Assembly (NCBI GenBank): GCA_034927505.1
Contig: JAYFPY010000004.1
Location: 1 to 64,000 of the forward strand
Source of the DNA: RUG100 sp034927505
Lineage (GTDB): Bacteria; Bacillota; Clostridia; Peptostreptococcales; Anaerovoracaceae
DNA: 64,000 bases
Direction: 5' to 3'
Shown here: positions 42,881-50,919 of the stretch, one piece after another
How the letters are laid out: every line of letters begins with the position of its first letter
How positions within the stretch are numbered: the first letter of the stretch is position 1
Program-made: the position numbers and the translations under genes
The notes under the pieces: generated by a model
Seen by the model: only the letters and a program-made list of their open reading frames with translations
Told to the model about the DNA's origin: nothing
Databases searched by the model: none

Positions 42881-45800
42881 CTATTTTACTTTTACAGTCT
42901 TGATAGAAGACCATCCGCCATAGACTTTTGTTTTATTTACTGTACGGTAAACTCTTACTTTTACGTAGTATTTTTTACCTTTTTTCAGCTTGGTTTTTTT
43001 GTAGCTTTTTTTGCTTACCGGCAATGTTTTGACTATTTTTGTCTTCTTCTTGGAAGTCGATATGGAAACCTGATATTTTGAAGCTCCTTTTACTTCCTTC
43101 CATGACACTGTCAGCTTTTTCTTACCTGCTTTTGTTTTGATTTTTGTCTTTGCAGGTGTCGGTCTAAGCCCTTTCACTTCCGAATAATTTCCGTAAACTG
43201 TGTGTGTCTGAGCCTTTGAATCTGAATACGTATTGAACGCTCTTACTTTGTAGTAATACGTTGTTCCGCACTGCAGACCTGTCTGGCTCAAAGAAACTGT
43301 CTTTGGATCACTTATTTTTGATATCAGTGAATATGTTCCGTTCGCACTGGTCGATCGATACACTTCATAACCCTGTGCGGCACTGACCATATTCCATGAC
43401 ACTTTACCGCTATTGTACGAGGTTGCTGTTGCTGTCACTGTTATCGGTGAAGCCACCTTTACGCTGGCCAGCTGTGCTTTCAGATCGTCGATCTCATCTA
43501 GCTGCATCTGACTGTTTTTATCAGCTTCTTCCAATTTTTCCTGAAGATCTCCCATTCCGCTATAGAACCAGTCTGACCATTCCCATGTGAACTGTGGATA
43601 TCCGGATGTGTCCGTATAGGCTTCACCCAAAGTCCCCGCCAGTACTTTCAGTTCGTCTGATGTCTTTACTGCCGAATTGTCAGTTACTGTTGCTGCTGCT
43701 GAATTTCCTCCAACGGACGATGCTGCTGTACCTGTCAGATAGAATGTATTGCTTATGCTCGCATCCTTAGGCGTATATCCCATTATCGATCCGGTTTTTA
43801 CAGTTCCGTTACTGCCCGTTACAATTCCTGCATTATAGCAATTCGTCATGTCTGTCACATAATTGCCCTGTGTCCCGACTATTCCGCCGACACCCTGTGT
43901 TGCGCTTCCTTCTGAAGCAGTTACTGCACCCAGGTTGAAACAATTTGTAGTTGTTTTTATATATCCTGTCCCATATATTCCGCCTACTGAATAAGTCCCC
44001 TTTACTTCGCCAGTGTTGTAAAGATTGTCAGCAGTACCGCTTGGCGAAGCATAGTTTCCGGCAACTCCTCCTATATTGCTGGTTCCGCTTATATCTCCGG
44101 TATTGCCGCACTTGTACACTGCCTCTCCTGCATTTCCGACTATTCCTCCGATATTTCCGGCCGTGGCTGTTACATCTCCATTGTTGATGCAATTAGTAAC
44201 AGTAGTTTTATTGCTCTGTCCGATTATTCCTCCGATAAACGAAGTGCCCGCAACCTTTGCAGTATTCTTGCAGTTGATGACCTTTGAAGCATTCGAGCTC
44301 CCTACTCCTACAATTCCTCCAGTCTGTGATGATCCGCTGACTGATGCTCGGTTTATACATCCGGAAACTGTTCCGCTGCCGTAGATCTGTGCAACAATAC
44401 CTCCGGTATATGATGCTGTAGATTTTACATTCCCCGAAGTAATTACATTTTTTACCGCACCATTGCTTAATACTCCTACCAACCCTGTATACGCTGTTGT
44501 AGAATCCATTCCCATTTTAATGGTTTTACCGCTTCCGTCAAAAGTTCCATTGTAATAAAACTGCTTTGAATAGTACGGTTTTTTTCCATTGCCGGTCTCT
44601 ATCGTTATACTCAGTGTTCTTCCTATTGGCGTATACTTTATCTCGGAAAGGTCTATATTCTTTGTTACCTTTGCATTGATATCTGTCTTTCCCATTTTTC
44701 CTACCATATCGGAAAATGCCTGTAGCTCTGATGCACCTGTAATAAGATATGTGCCCGCTGCGTCCTGTTTCGGTGCATTGGTCATGTCCAACGCTTCCAC
44801 CTTTATGGTGTCGCTCTTTGTCGTATCTTTATACTTGTAACTTACCGTAATGGTATTCGTCCCTGTTGTCAGTGCTGTGTCTGTACACGTGAAACCCTCC
44901 GTAAGGGCCTCGGTCTTTCCATTTGTATAGCTTACCGTCAGCTTCATGTCTTTTGAGTCGAATTTCTCACCTGCCGCATAGTACATTTTAGTAGGTGCAG
45001 TTGTTATACCTACTGAGTCCAGCTGATTTTCTGTAACCGTTATATTAGTATCAAAGGAAAAATCTTTTCCTTCAAAAGTACCGCTGACAGTTTCTTTTGT
45101 ATCTGTCGGTTTCAGCTCATCAGTGTTGCTTATCTTATAATCTACCGCAGTCAAATTCTGAGTAGTACCGTCGCTGTATGTTGCTGTCAGCACCATTCCG
45201 GCATCACTGAATGTCTGTCCTTCGACATAGTCAGTTTTTGTCGGCTGACTTTTCATCTCCACTTTCGTGACCGTAGCTGTACTGTCCGACTGCCACCTGA
45301 GTATCGGATAGCCATTATTTACGTTAGTTGCCTTGTCAGCAACATATGCGCCGCCCAGATCCGTCAGGAATGATGCCGCCTTCATTTCAGCATCTGTTTT
45401 CCTGATACCGTTTCTTGCAGTATCTCCTTCAAAATCTTTATAATATGCGATCGTATCCAATGCATAATTGTTTACAAGAGTTGTTGTTGCATCTCCTCTT
45501 GGTGCAATTGCACAGTAGTCCTTATATCCTTGGTATATGGTCCCAACAGTATAGCAGTTAGTTACAGTTGAAGATTTACTTGTGAATCCGGTTATCCCTG
45601 CTATCCATCGACTGTCGAAGTAATTTGGCGTGGCCTCAAGTGCTTTTGTGTTTACTGCACCGGTGTTATAACAGTTCACTATGTGGCCGTTTCCCCATTC
45701 AGTATTATTACATCCTGTTCGCCCTGCAATACCTGCCTGTCCATTGCCGCTGCCGCTGAACTGTGTATATATATTTCCGTGATTATAACATTTTGAAACG

Positions 45801-47065
45801 GTACCTTCGGTCTCTCCGACGATACCTCCGATCTTTTTATATGACTTGATGAATCCCTCATTGCCGCATTCAGTGATGAGTCCTTCAGCTCCATCTATTG
45901 TTCTGTTGATATCCTTGCCGGTTGTAGAATCTCTCCATTTTTCTGCAGCATTGAATCCGGCGATCCCGCCGACATTACCCGACCACAATGCTGTCAAAGC
46001 CACTTTTGATATTACCCTTTTGATAGTGCCGCAGTTGAATCCGGCAACGCTGCCTACAAAATCCGATGTAGGATCTACACCCGTGCTTTTGCCTTCAGTA
46101 GATGTACATGTTACCGCTCCTATAACCGTAAGATTTTCTATTGTCCCGGCGTTGAAACCGAACAGACCTGTGAAATTAGGTTCTGCTCCGTCAACTGTCT
46201 TCGCATTAATATTAAGATTTTTTATCGTTTTACCGTTACCGTCAAAGGTGCCTTTGAATTTATAAGTTGCAGTTCCGTCTTCCAGTTTAGCACCGCCGCC
46301 TATCGGCGTGAACTCCTTGTCATTGAGATCGATGTTCTTTGACAGTTTTATGTATTTCCCATCGAAAGTGTTCCCGCTGTTTACCTGCGATGACAGATAA
46401 GCCATATGTGTGCCATTTGATATGATATAAGGATCTGCCTCGGTCCCTGTTCCGGATTCAAATCCGGTCCCTGCGGTTCCATCCCACTCATTTTTTGAAA
46501 CGGAAATGGTGGTTTTCTCTGTGCTGAAAAGACCGCTGATCCAGTTTGTTTTATTAAAGTCCTTCGTTCCCGTTTGACCGTATACCAGCATTCCTGTATC
46601 TTTTGTAATTATTGGATCCACTTTGACTTTTGTATCGTCATCGACCAGCGCTCCGTCCTTCAAAGTAAACGAATATCGATCTGTTCCAAACAGCTCTTTT
46701 ACCGTCATATCTCTGGAAACGTCATCCGCTGCAGATTTAACAGTTATTATCTGCTCTTCATCCAGTTTTGATACATCTATATTCGCCTTTGCAAGAATAT
46801 CCGCAAGTTTAACTCCTGTATATTCGCTGCTGTCTACGCCCTTCTTATTTAGCGAACTGTATGTTGCAGTTACAGGTGTCAGGGAATTATACATATCCTC
46901 CGTAACTGTTGCAGTATCGCTTCCGTATGCGATTTTCAATTTTGCAGTGTCATCTGCCGAAGCTTTCGATGTCATGCCTGCAAACAGCGACATTATCATT
47001 ACTAAAGTAATGAACATCGCTAACATTTTCTGAGATTTCTTTCTCACAGTATTATCTGTGTACAT
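42881..47065 (-). CDS. Giant modular surface protein (pseudo-molybdopterin-like, GLUG, Ig-like and FN3 domains)
   Basis: A 1394-residue exported protein. After a signal peptide ending near SKASADD, one copy of the recurrent domain (about 40-170) has YTGVKLADILAKANI, IITVKSAADDVSRDM and GMLVYGQTGTKDF. Two blocks of GLUG-type repeats (about 220-505 and 790-1105; GGIVG, CYNxG) flank two bacterial Ig-like domains (about 605-685 and 688-770; TKTDYVEGQTFSDAGM, TKMYYAAGEKFD). A short coiled coil (about 1180-1205) and two FN3 domains end it, the last Lys-rich. The layout is adhesin-like, with a ligand domain held far from the cell. The start at 47065 follows AAGGGAG; the ATG at 47080 has none. Confidence 0.85.
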   Translation of the reverse strand: MYTDNTVRKKSQKMLAMFITLVMIMSLFAGMTSKASADDTAKLKIAYGSDTATVTEDMYNSLTPVTATYSSLNKKGVDSSEYTGVKLADILAKANIDVSKLDEEQIITVKSAADDVSRDMTVKELFGTDRYSFTLKDGALVDDDTKVKVDPIITKDTGMLVYGQTGTKDFNKTNWISGLFSTEKTTISVSKNEWDGTAGTGFESGTGTEADPYIISNGTHMAYLSSQVNSGNTFDGKYIKLSKNIDLNDKEFTPIGGGAKLEDGTATYKFKGTFDGNGKTIKNLNINAKTVDGAEPNFTGLFGFNAGTIENLTVIGAVTCTSTEGKSTGVDPTSDFVGSVAGFNCGTIKRVISKVALTALWSGNVGGIAGFNAAEKWRDSTTGKDINRTIDGAEGLITECGNEGFIKSYKKIGGIVGETEGTVSKCYNHGNIYTQFSGSGNGQAGIAGRTGCNNTEWGNGHIVNCYNTGAVNTKALEATPNYFDSRWIAGITGFTSKSSTVTNCYTVGTIYQGYKDYCAIAPRGDATTTLVNNYALDTIAYYKDFEGDTARNGIRKTDAEMKAASFLTDLGGAYVADKATNVNNGYPILRWQSDSTATVTKVEMKSQPTKTDYVEGQTFSDAGMVLTATYSDGTTQNLTAVDYKISNTDELKPTDTKETVSGTFEGKDFSFDTNITVTENQLDSVGITTAPTKMYYAAGEKFDSKDMKLTVSYTNGKTEALTEGFTCTDTALTTGTNTITVSYKYKDTTKSDTIKVEALDMTNAPKQDAAGTYLITGASELQAFSDMVGKMGKTDINAKVTKNIDLSEIKYTPIGRTLSITIETGNGKKPYYSKQFYYNGTFDGSGKTIKMGMDSTTAYTGLVGVLSNGAVKNVITSGNVKSTASYTGGIVAQIYGSGTVSGCINRASVSGSSQTGGIVGVGSSNASKVINCKNTAKVAGTSFIGGIIGQSNKTTVTNCINNGDVTATAGNIGGIVGNAGEAVYKCGNTGDISGTSNIGGVAGNYASPSGTADNLYNTGEVKGTYSVGGIYGTGYIKTTTNCFNLGAVTASEGSATQGVGGIVGTQGNYVTDMTNCYNAGIVTGSNGTVKTGSIMGYTPKDASISNTFYLTGTAASSVGGNSAAATVTDNSAVKTSDELKVLAGTLGEAYTDTSGYPQFTWEWSDWFYSGMGDLQEKLEEADKNSQMQLDEIDDLKAQLASVKVASPITVTATATSYNSGKVSWNMVSAAQGYEVYRSTSANGTYSLISKISDPKTVSLSQTGLQCGTTYYYKVRAFNTYSDSKAQTHTVYGNYSEVKGLRPTPAKTKIKTKAGKKKLTVSWKEVKGASKYQVSISTSKKKTKIVKTLPVSKKSYKKTKLKKGKKYYVKVRVYRTVNKTKVYGGWSSIKTVKVK

Positions 47066-47135
47066 CTTTTCTCCCTTCATTTTACAATCTGTTTTGCAAA
47101 TCTATCAATAATTCTTAAGACTTAATCAGACTGAC

Positions 47136-47179
47136 ATTATACTTCATCATTCAAAAAAAGCATGTTGGCTCGCCAACAT
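47136..47179 (-). promoter_or_regulatory. Promoter of the giant surface protein with a Crp-type palindrome
   Basis: TATAAT (47141-47136, coding strand) is preceded by exactly 20 nt and then ATGTTGGCGAGCCAACAT (47179-47162), a perfect 8-bp inverted repeat with a 2-nt centre. The geometry equals that of the regulator's own promoter at 39808-39851, with the outer ATGTTG/CAAcAT shared. A run of seven Ts follows the palindrome, so it could alternatively be read as a terminator hairpin. The rest of the 47081-47451 gap shows no gene. Confidence 0.6.
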
Positions 47180-47254
47180 ACTTTGCAATTTCCCGTATTT
47201 ATTTTCTCTTTTTATCATAATGACAACATTTATCTATCATATTGGATGCTTTTC

Positions 47255-47269
47255 GAGCCGCTTCGGCTC
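47255..47269. other. Short hairpin in the 47.2 kb intergenic region
   Basis: GAGCCG (47255-47260) pairs with CGGCTC (47264-47269) around CTT, followed on the + strand by TTCTTATTT. It is terminator-like but has no gene upstream on that strand, so its role is unclear. Confidence 0.35.
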
Positions 47270-47437
47270 TTCTTATTTCTCTTTGTTGTTAAGGTATTCT
47301 TTACGGTTCTGGCCTGGCTGTTTATCATTGTCTAAAATACTGTGGCAGTATCTTGCTCTTCTATTGATATTATACTGGCTGGCCGTCTGCATTTCAACTT
47401 GCCGCAAAAACAAACTCGCGCTTTTCTTCCCCGATAT

Positions 47438-47446
47438 GATATAATC
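47438..47446 (+). promoter_or_regulatory. Extended -10 promoter of the THEP1-like gene
   Basis: TGATATAAT (TGnTATAAT, 47438-47446) ends 5 nt before the ATG at 47452. Transcription would begin at the start codon, and no Shine-Dalgarno is present. It is the third gene here with this layout (see also 26467 and 26776). Confidence 0.5.
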
Positions 47447-47451
47447 GCTTC

Positions 47452-48069
47452 ATGAAACATCTATTCATCGAAGGACCCGTACAACAGGGCAAATCAACTT
47501 TACTGAGAAAATGTCTGGAACCGTACAAAGACAGACTGGGCGGCTTTTCCTCACAGCGACTCATGCGTGCGGGAGAAATACCGGCGGCTTATCGTATCAC
47601 GGAAGCAGGCGATTTCTGCCTGCAGCGGGAATCCGACTTGTCTCTTCCGGGCATCTTTCAGATACGCACCCGAGATGGCTCTGAAAAACATCCGGAGATC
47701 TTTTCCGAGTTCGGCGTAGAACTTTTAGAGGCAGCAAAAGATAAGGATCTGATCCTGCTGGACGAGATCGGAGGCTCTGAGCTGCTGGTCCCGGAGTTCC
47801 GGGAAAATCTGTATGAGATACTGGGCGGAGACGTCCCCTGTATCGGTGTGATCAAGCTCAATGAAAAAGCCAGATTCATGAGCGCCAAGGCCGGATACCC
47901 GAAAACTGTTTCTGAAATGAACAGCCGCCTTCGAAAAGATATAACAGAAAGGTTCGACGGCCACATTATTTCTATCTTGGACATGCCGGATCGATCTTCA
48001 AATAATTATGCGATACTGAAGAAAAAAATAGAGGAGTTTTTATGTGGGATATTTACGACAAACTGTTAG
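47452..48069 (+). CDS. THEP1-like nucleoside-triphosphatase
   Basis: A 205-residue P-loop NTPase of the THEP1/NTPase_1 group. Walker A is GPVQQGKST (8-16), Walker B is LILLDEIGGSEL (about 102-113), and the middle holds RLGGFSSQRLMRAGEIPAAY, which resembles the family's GF-T-x-E segment. Family members hydrolyse NTPs; their physiological role is uncertain, and in many anaerobes they neighbour metal-cofactor genes. It overlaps the next gene by 28 nt and is probably cotranscribed with it. It is likely leaderless. Confidence 0.8.
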   Translation: MKHLFIEGPVQQGKSTLLRKCLEPYKDRLGGFSSQRLMRAGEIPAAYRITEAGDFCLQRESDLSLPGIFQIRTRDGSEKHPEIFSEFGVELLEAAKDKDLILLDEIGGSELLVPEFRENLYEILGGDVPCIGVIKLNEKARFMSAKAGYPKTVSEMNSRLRKDITERFDGHIISILDMPDRSSNNYAILKKKIEEFLCGIFTTNC

Positions 48070-48773
48070 CTGAAATACCGAAAGGGCCTACTGTCGACTG
48101 CGTACATCAAGGTCCGACGTGGACCCTGGTCAAAGCCGGCGATCTGACCGGGATCGCAGTCACTATCAACGAAGCCCATCTTTCCATACCGACCTACGAT
48201 CATCTGGAAGGCCGCAGTCTGAAAGAAGTCGCTGCACTGTGCAAAGACTGGGATTTCATGACTGCAGGCGTAGGTACCGCTGCGCTCAATGCATGGCTGA
48301 GCCACAGTGATTTTGCTGCAGACGGCATCGGCGACGCTGTCAGGACCGGCAATACTTTTGACGATTATGCCCAATTCGCAAAAGGAAAAAAAGTAGCCGT
48401 CATCGGACACTTCCGCATGCTGGAACGATCCCTTCTTGACATTTCCCAAGTCTCTATTTTAGAACGGCTTCCCGAACCGGGGGATTATCCCGATTCAGCC
48501 TGCGAATATATCTTACCGGAGCAGGACCTTGTTTTCATCACAGGGTCTGCCTTTACCAACAAAACTCTGCCTAGGCTGCTGGAACTCAGTAAAAATGCCA
48601 GGACCGTAATAGTAGGTCCCAGCACTCCATTATCCGATATTCTGTTTGATTACGGTGTGGATGAACTGTCAGGTCTTGTGCCCGGCGACATACCGGCTAC
48701 ACAGTTCGAGTCCATCGGCTGCGACGAGATCAGTCTGTCAAAAATCGGCACCCGCATCCGCATAAAAAAATAA
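48042..48773 (+). CDS. DUF4213/DUF364 putative heavy-metal chelation protein
   Basis: A 243-residue protein. The N-terminal part (about 1-90, DUF4213-like) has VKAGDLTGIAVTINE, and the C-terminal part (about 110-240, DUF364-like, Rossmann type) has GKKVAVIGHFRMLERSL, LVFITGSAFTNKTLPRLLEL and VIVGPSTPLSDILFDYG. Proteins of this type are annotated as putative heavy-metal chelators and often lie beside metal uptake genes or molybdoenzymes. GAGGAG precedes the ATG. The actual metal is unknown. Confidence 0.82.
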   Translation: MWDIYDKLLAEIPKGPTVDCVHQGPTWTLVKAGDLTGIAVTINEAHLSIPTYDHLEGRSLKEVAALCKDWDFMTAGVGTAALNAWLSHSDFAADGIGDAVRTGNTFDDYAQFAKGKKVAVIGHFRMLERSLLDISQVSILERLPEPGDYPDSACEYILPEQDLVFITGSAFTNKTLPRLLELSKNARTVIVGPSTPLSDILFDYGVDELSGLVPGDIPATQFESIGCDEISLSKIGTRIRIKK

Positions 48774-49520
48774 CTACTTGAATTTCAATGTCACTTCGGT
48801 ACCGTCTTTGTATCCCTTCAGTTTACTGATCATGCCTTTGACGGAACCTTTCATTATGTCCTTTACAAAATCTACGATCATCACTTCCTCACCGTCAAAA
48901 AACAGTTTCACATTCCCATCATCCACGATACATTCCGACCTGTCTCTTTTGCCCTGCAGCATATCTGCCAGCAGACCTCTGCATCCGGAATCACCGCATG
49001 CGATGCAGCAGTCTTTATCGTAGTTGGGCATACGCTCCGGCGTCCTGTCAACTATGAAATCCAACAGCTTTTCCGGTTCGTCCATGCCATTGAACACAGG
49101 CAGCCCCTTATATTCTTTCATCTCTTTTGAGATCACTCCGGCGATCCCGATGGTCAGTTCATTGATCTGTTCATCCAGTTCTTCAGTGGATTTTCCGGTA
49201 ACTATATTAGGGCAGTTGGCTCCGGAGTTTCCCTCCAGCACGACCCAGTCATTAGTATAGTTTTCCAGTATTTCTTCGATGTCAGCAGATCCGGGTAACA
49301 TTATGTCCGTCTCTGACAGACCTCTTGCCGTCACCGGATGAGCTCCCGCTTTTTTGTGCTGGTCGGTGTCGGTCCCTTCCGTTTCCATGGTAAAACCCTC
49401 AAAGTGTATATTCTTTACCGATCCCACTGAAAAACCTCTGCCGCAAAGGCCTTTTATCACCTTTGTCACTGTTGTAGTTTTTCCTGTATTAGATATGCCC
49501 TTGAACATTATCAGTTTCAT
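48774..49520 (-). CDS. MobB-like P-loop protein with a C-terminal Cys cluster
   Basis: A 248-residue protein. The N-terminal half is a MobB-type GTPase: GISNTGKTT (8-16), VKNIHFEGF, DTDQHKKAGAHPVTARG and DWVVLEGNSGA (about 91-101), the motifs by which MobB proteins aid molybdopterin dinucleotide formation. The C-terminal part has DKDCCIACGDSGCRGLL (C171, C172, C175, C180), which may hold iron-sulfur or another metal; ordinary MobB is shorter and lacks it. It converges on the DUF364 gene with no gap. GGGGAACG precedes the ATG. Role inferred only at family level. Confidence 0.75.
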   Translation of the reverse strand: MKLIMFKGISNTGKTTTVTKVIKGLCGRGFSVGSVKNIHFEGFTMETEGTDTDQHKKAGAHPVTARGLSETDIMLPGSADIEEILENYTNDWVVLEGNSGANCPNIVTGKSTEELDEQINELTIGIAGVISKEMKEYKGLPVFNGMDEPEKLLDFIVDRTPERMPNYDKDCCIACGDSGCRGLLADMLQGKRDRSECIVDDGNVKLFFDGEEVMIVDFVKDIMKGSVKGMISKLKGYKDGTEVTLKFK

Positions 49521-49530
49521 TTTCGTTCCC

Positions 49531-50145
49531 CTATTTTATTTCTTTTCCGCTGTAGTCCGCTGCCAGCTGTATCAGCCTCAAGCTGACCAGTGCCGCTCCG
49601 ATTATCAGCAGCATCTGCGCTGCCATCCCGATGCCGCCTGAAATGGTGCTCCGGCCTGATGCAAAAAAGCTCCCCAGGACCAGCGCGCATACGACCAGGC
49701 CCATATACAGTTTCTTTGCGTATGTCATCCTTTTACCGGTCTTTTCATCCCTGTTTTTTTCTGCCAGCGCCCCGGCTCCGTTCATATAATTGTATATGCC
49801 CAGCATGAGTATTATAACTGAGGCAAAGTCGATCGCCAGTGCAAACACCATCAGCGCCGTCGATCCTGTCATGATCCCTCGTATCCCCAGAGGATACGAC
49901 AGACCCTTCAGGATAGCCGCAGTTATTACAAAGCCCCGGCCCCAAATAAAGCCCCGGCCGTAGCTTCCCACCAGAGACACTCCGATGATCTCGGCGATCA
50001 GCGCCGCTCCGGATACTCCTATGAAAGTAAAGTAATAACTATATCCCAAGTCCAGCAGCATGAACAGCCCTGCGACTGCATCGATGACCATGCCCAGCCC
50101 GAACCATAAAAATCCATTGAGCCTGTATTGTATTTTATATTCCAT
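49531..50145 (-). CDS. Membrane protein of unknown family, paralogue of the next gene
   Basis: A 204-residue protein with about six hydrophobic segments and no recognised motif. It is paralogous to the protein encoded at 50146-50778: IYNYMNGAGALAEKN here matches YYRLLQGAASLARRN there, in the same place between helices four and five. The two genes abut, and GGAAGTAAGATAA precedes this ATG. The pair is probably under the divergent ArsR-type regulator. Confidence 0.65.
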   Translation of the reverse strand: MEYKIQYRLNGFLWFGLGMVIDAVAGLFMLLDLGYSYYFTFIGVSGAALIAEIIGVSLVGSYGRGFIWGRGFVITAAILKGLSYPLGIRGIMTGSTALMVFALAIDFASVIILMLGIYNYMNGAGALAEKNRDEKTGKRMTYAKKLYMGLVVCALVLGSFFASGRSTISGGIGMAAQMLLIIGAALVSLRLIQLAADYSGKEIK

Positions 50146-50778
50146 TTATCTTACTTCCTTTCCATAGACCTTGTCGTACGCCCGAAGCATGAGCATGCAC
50201 AGACGCAGCTGTGCTGCCAGCACGATCAGCCCCATCACTCCGGTTGCTGCGTATTCTATATTCGGATCGAACATCCCTGAAATCGGTATGAGTATGAAAC
50301 AGATCATTATTATCACAAATGATTTCTTCCCTCTGCCATCGCATTTTACTGCGATTTTCTCGCTGCCGTTCCTTCTGGCCAGAGAAGCCGCCCCCTGCAG
50401 CAAACGGTAGTATGTGTAAAACATCCCTATGATGGTAATGTAGTTCATCAGCATCACATTGAAAGAAATAAATGCCTGATCGCCCATATTATTATTAATG
50501 TTACCGTATGCCATCATTGCTTCGATAAAAACAACAGCCATCATTACCGCTGCACATATCATTGTCCTTGCAAAAGCCGGATGATATTTTTTGATCTTGT
50601 TGGTCCCCATCAGGATCAGAAACCATGACAGCAGTAAAAGGCCCATATAGCCGAACTCTGCCAAATTCCATGTTCTGAACATCCTGACAGCTTCAAGAGC
50701 CAGCTGATCCAGCGCGATTACCACAAGGCCTATAACAGCAGTCTTCAGCCCGCCCAGTTTGTATCTGTTATTTTTCAT
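50146..50778 (-). CDS. Membrane protein of unknown family, regulated with an ArsR gene
   Basis: A 210-residue, about six-TM protein without a recognised motif, paralogous to the next gene downstream. The start at 50778 is chosen because GGAGAG lies just upstream, and it follows a good promoter; longer reading (to 51327) runs antisense through the ArsR gene. Being paired, they may form a heteromeric membrane complex. The divergence from an ArsR-type repressor suggests a role in handling a toxic or scarce small molecule, but the sequence does not say which. Confidence 0.7.
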   Translation of the reverse strand: MKNNRYKLGGLKTAVIGLVVIALDQLALEAVRMFRTWNLAEFGYMGLLLLSWFLILMGTNKIKKYHPAFARTMICAAVMMAVVFIEAMMAYGNINNNMGDQAFISFNVMLMNYITIIGMFYTYYRLLQGAASLARRNGSEKIAVKCDGRGKKSFVIIMICFILIPISGMFDPNIEYAATGVMGLIVLAAQLRLCMLMLRAYDKVYGKEVR

Positions 50779-50793
50779 AAAAATCTCTCCGCT

Positions 50794-50876
50794 GTCGGAT
50801 CGTCCGACTTTTATATTATCCCATACTTGTATGGGCATTTCAAGGTATTGACATATGCTTTGTAATGTTGTATCGT
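50794..50876. promoter_or_regulatory. Divergent promoters and operators between the membrane pair and the ArsR gene
   Basis: Minus promoter: TTGAAA (50843-50838), 17-nt spacer, GATAAT (50820-50815). The spacer is almost filled by the palindrome CCCATAC-TT-GTATGGG (50820-50835), and a second palindrome GTCGGA-TCG-TCCGAC (50794-50808) covers the expected start site. Plus promoter: TTGACA (50848-50853), 17-nt spacer, TATCGT (50871-50876). Binding at these palindromes would block the membrane-pair promoter. The ArsR-type protein is the likely ligand. Confidence 0.65.
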
Positions 50877-50919
50877 AATTAGACGATGTTTTATACAGTT
50901 TGGGGAAGGGAAGAAAACT

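Noticed and set aside
43900..46300. Repeated short motifs in the giant protein gene as a CRISPR-like or tandem DNA repeat
   Set aside because: The repetition is at protein level (GLUG motifs) with varied DNA and uneven spacing; there are no identical repeats with spacers.
47155..47179. The 47.16 kb palindrome as a terminator (hairpin plus seven Ts on the minus strand)
   Set aside because: No minus-strand gene lies upstream within reach, the loop is only 2 nt, and its spacing to TATAAT matches the regulator's own promoter. Kept as a regulatory site, with the terminator reading noted.
47220..47444. A 74-codon + strand frame before the THEP1-like gene
   Set aside because: No ribosome site, no family resemblance, and it runs across the hairpin at 47255-47269 and into the THEP1 promoter. 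Treated as intergenic.
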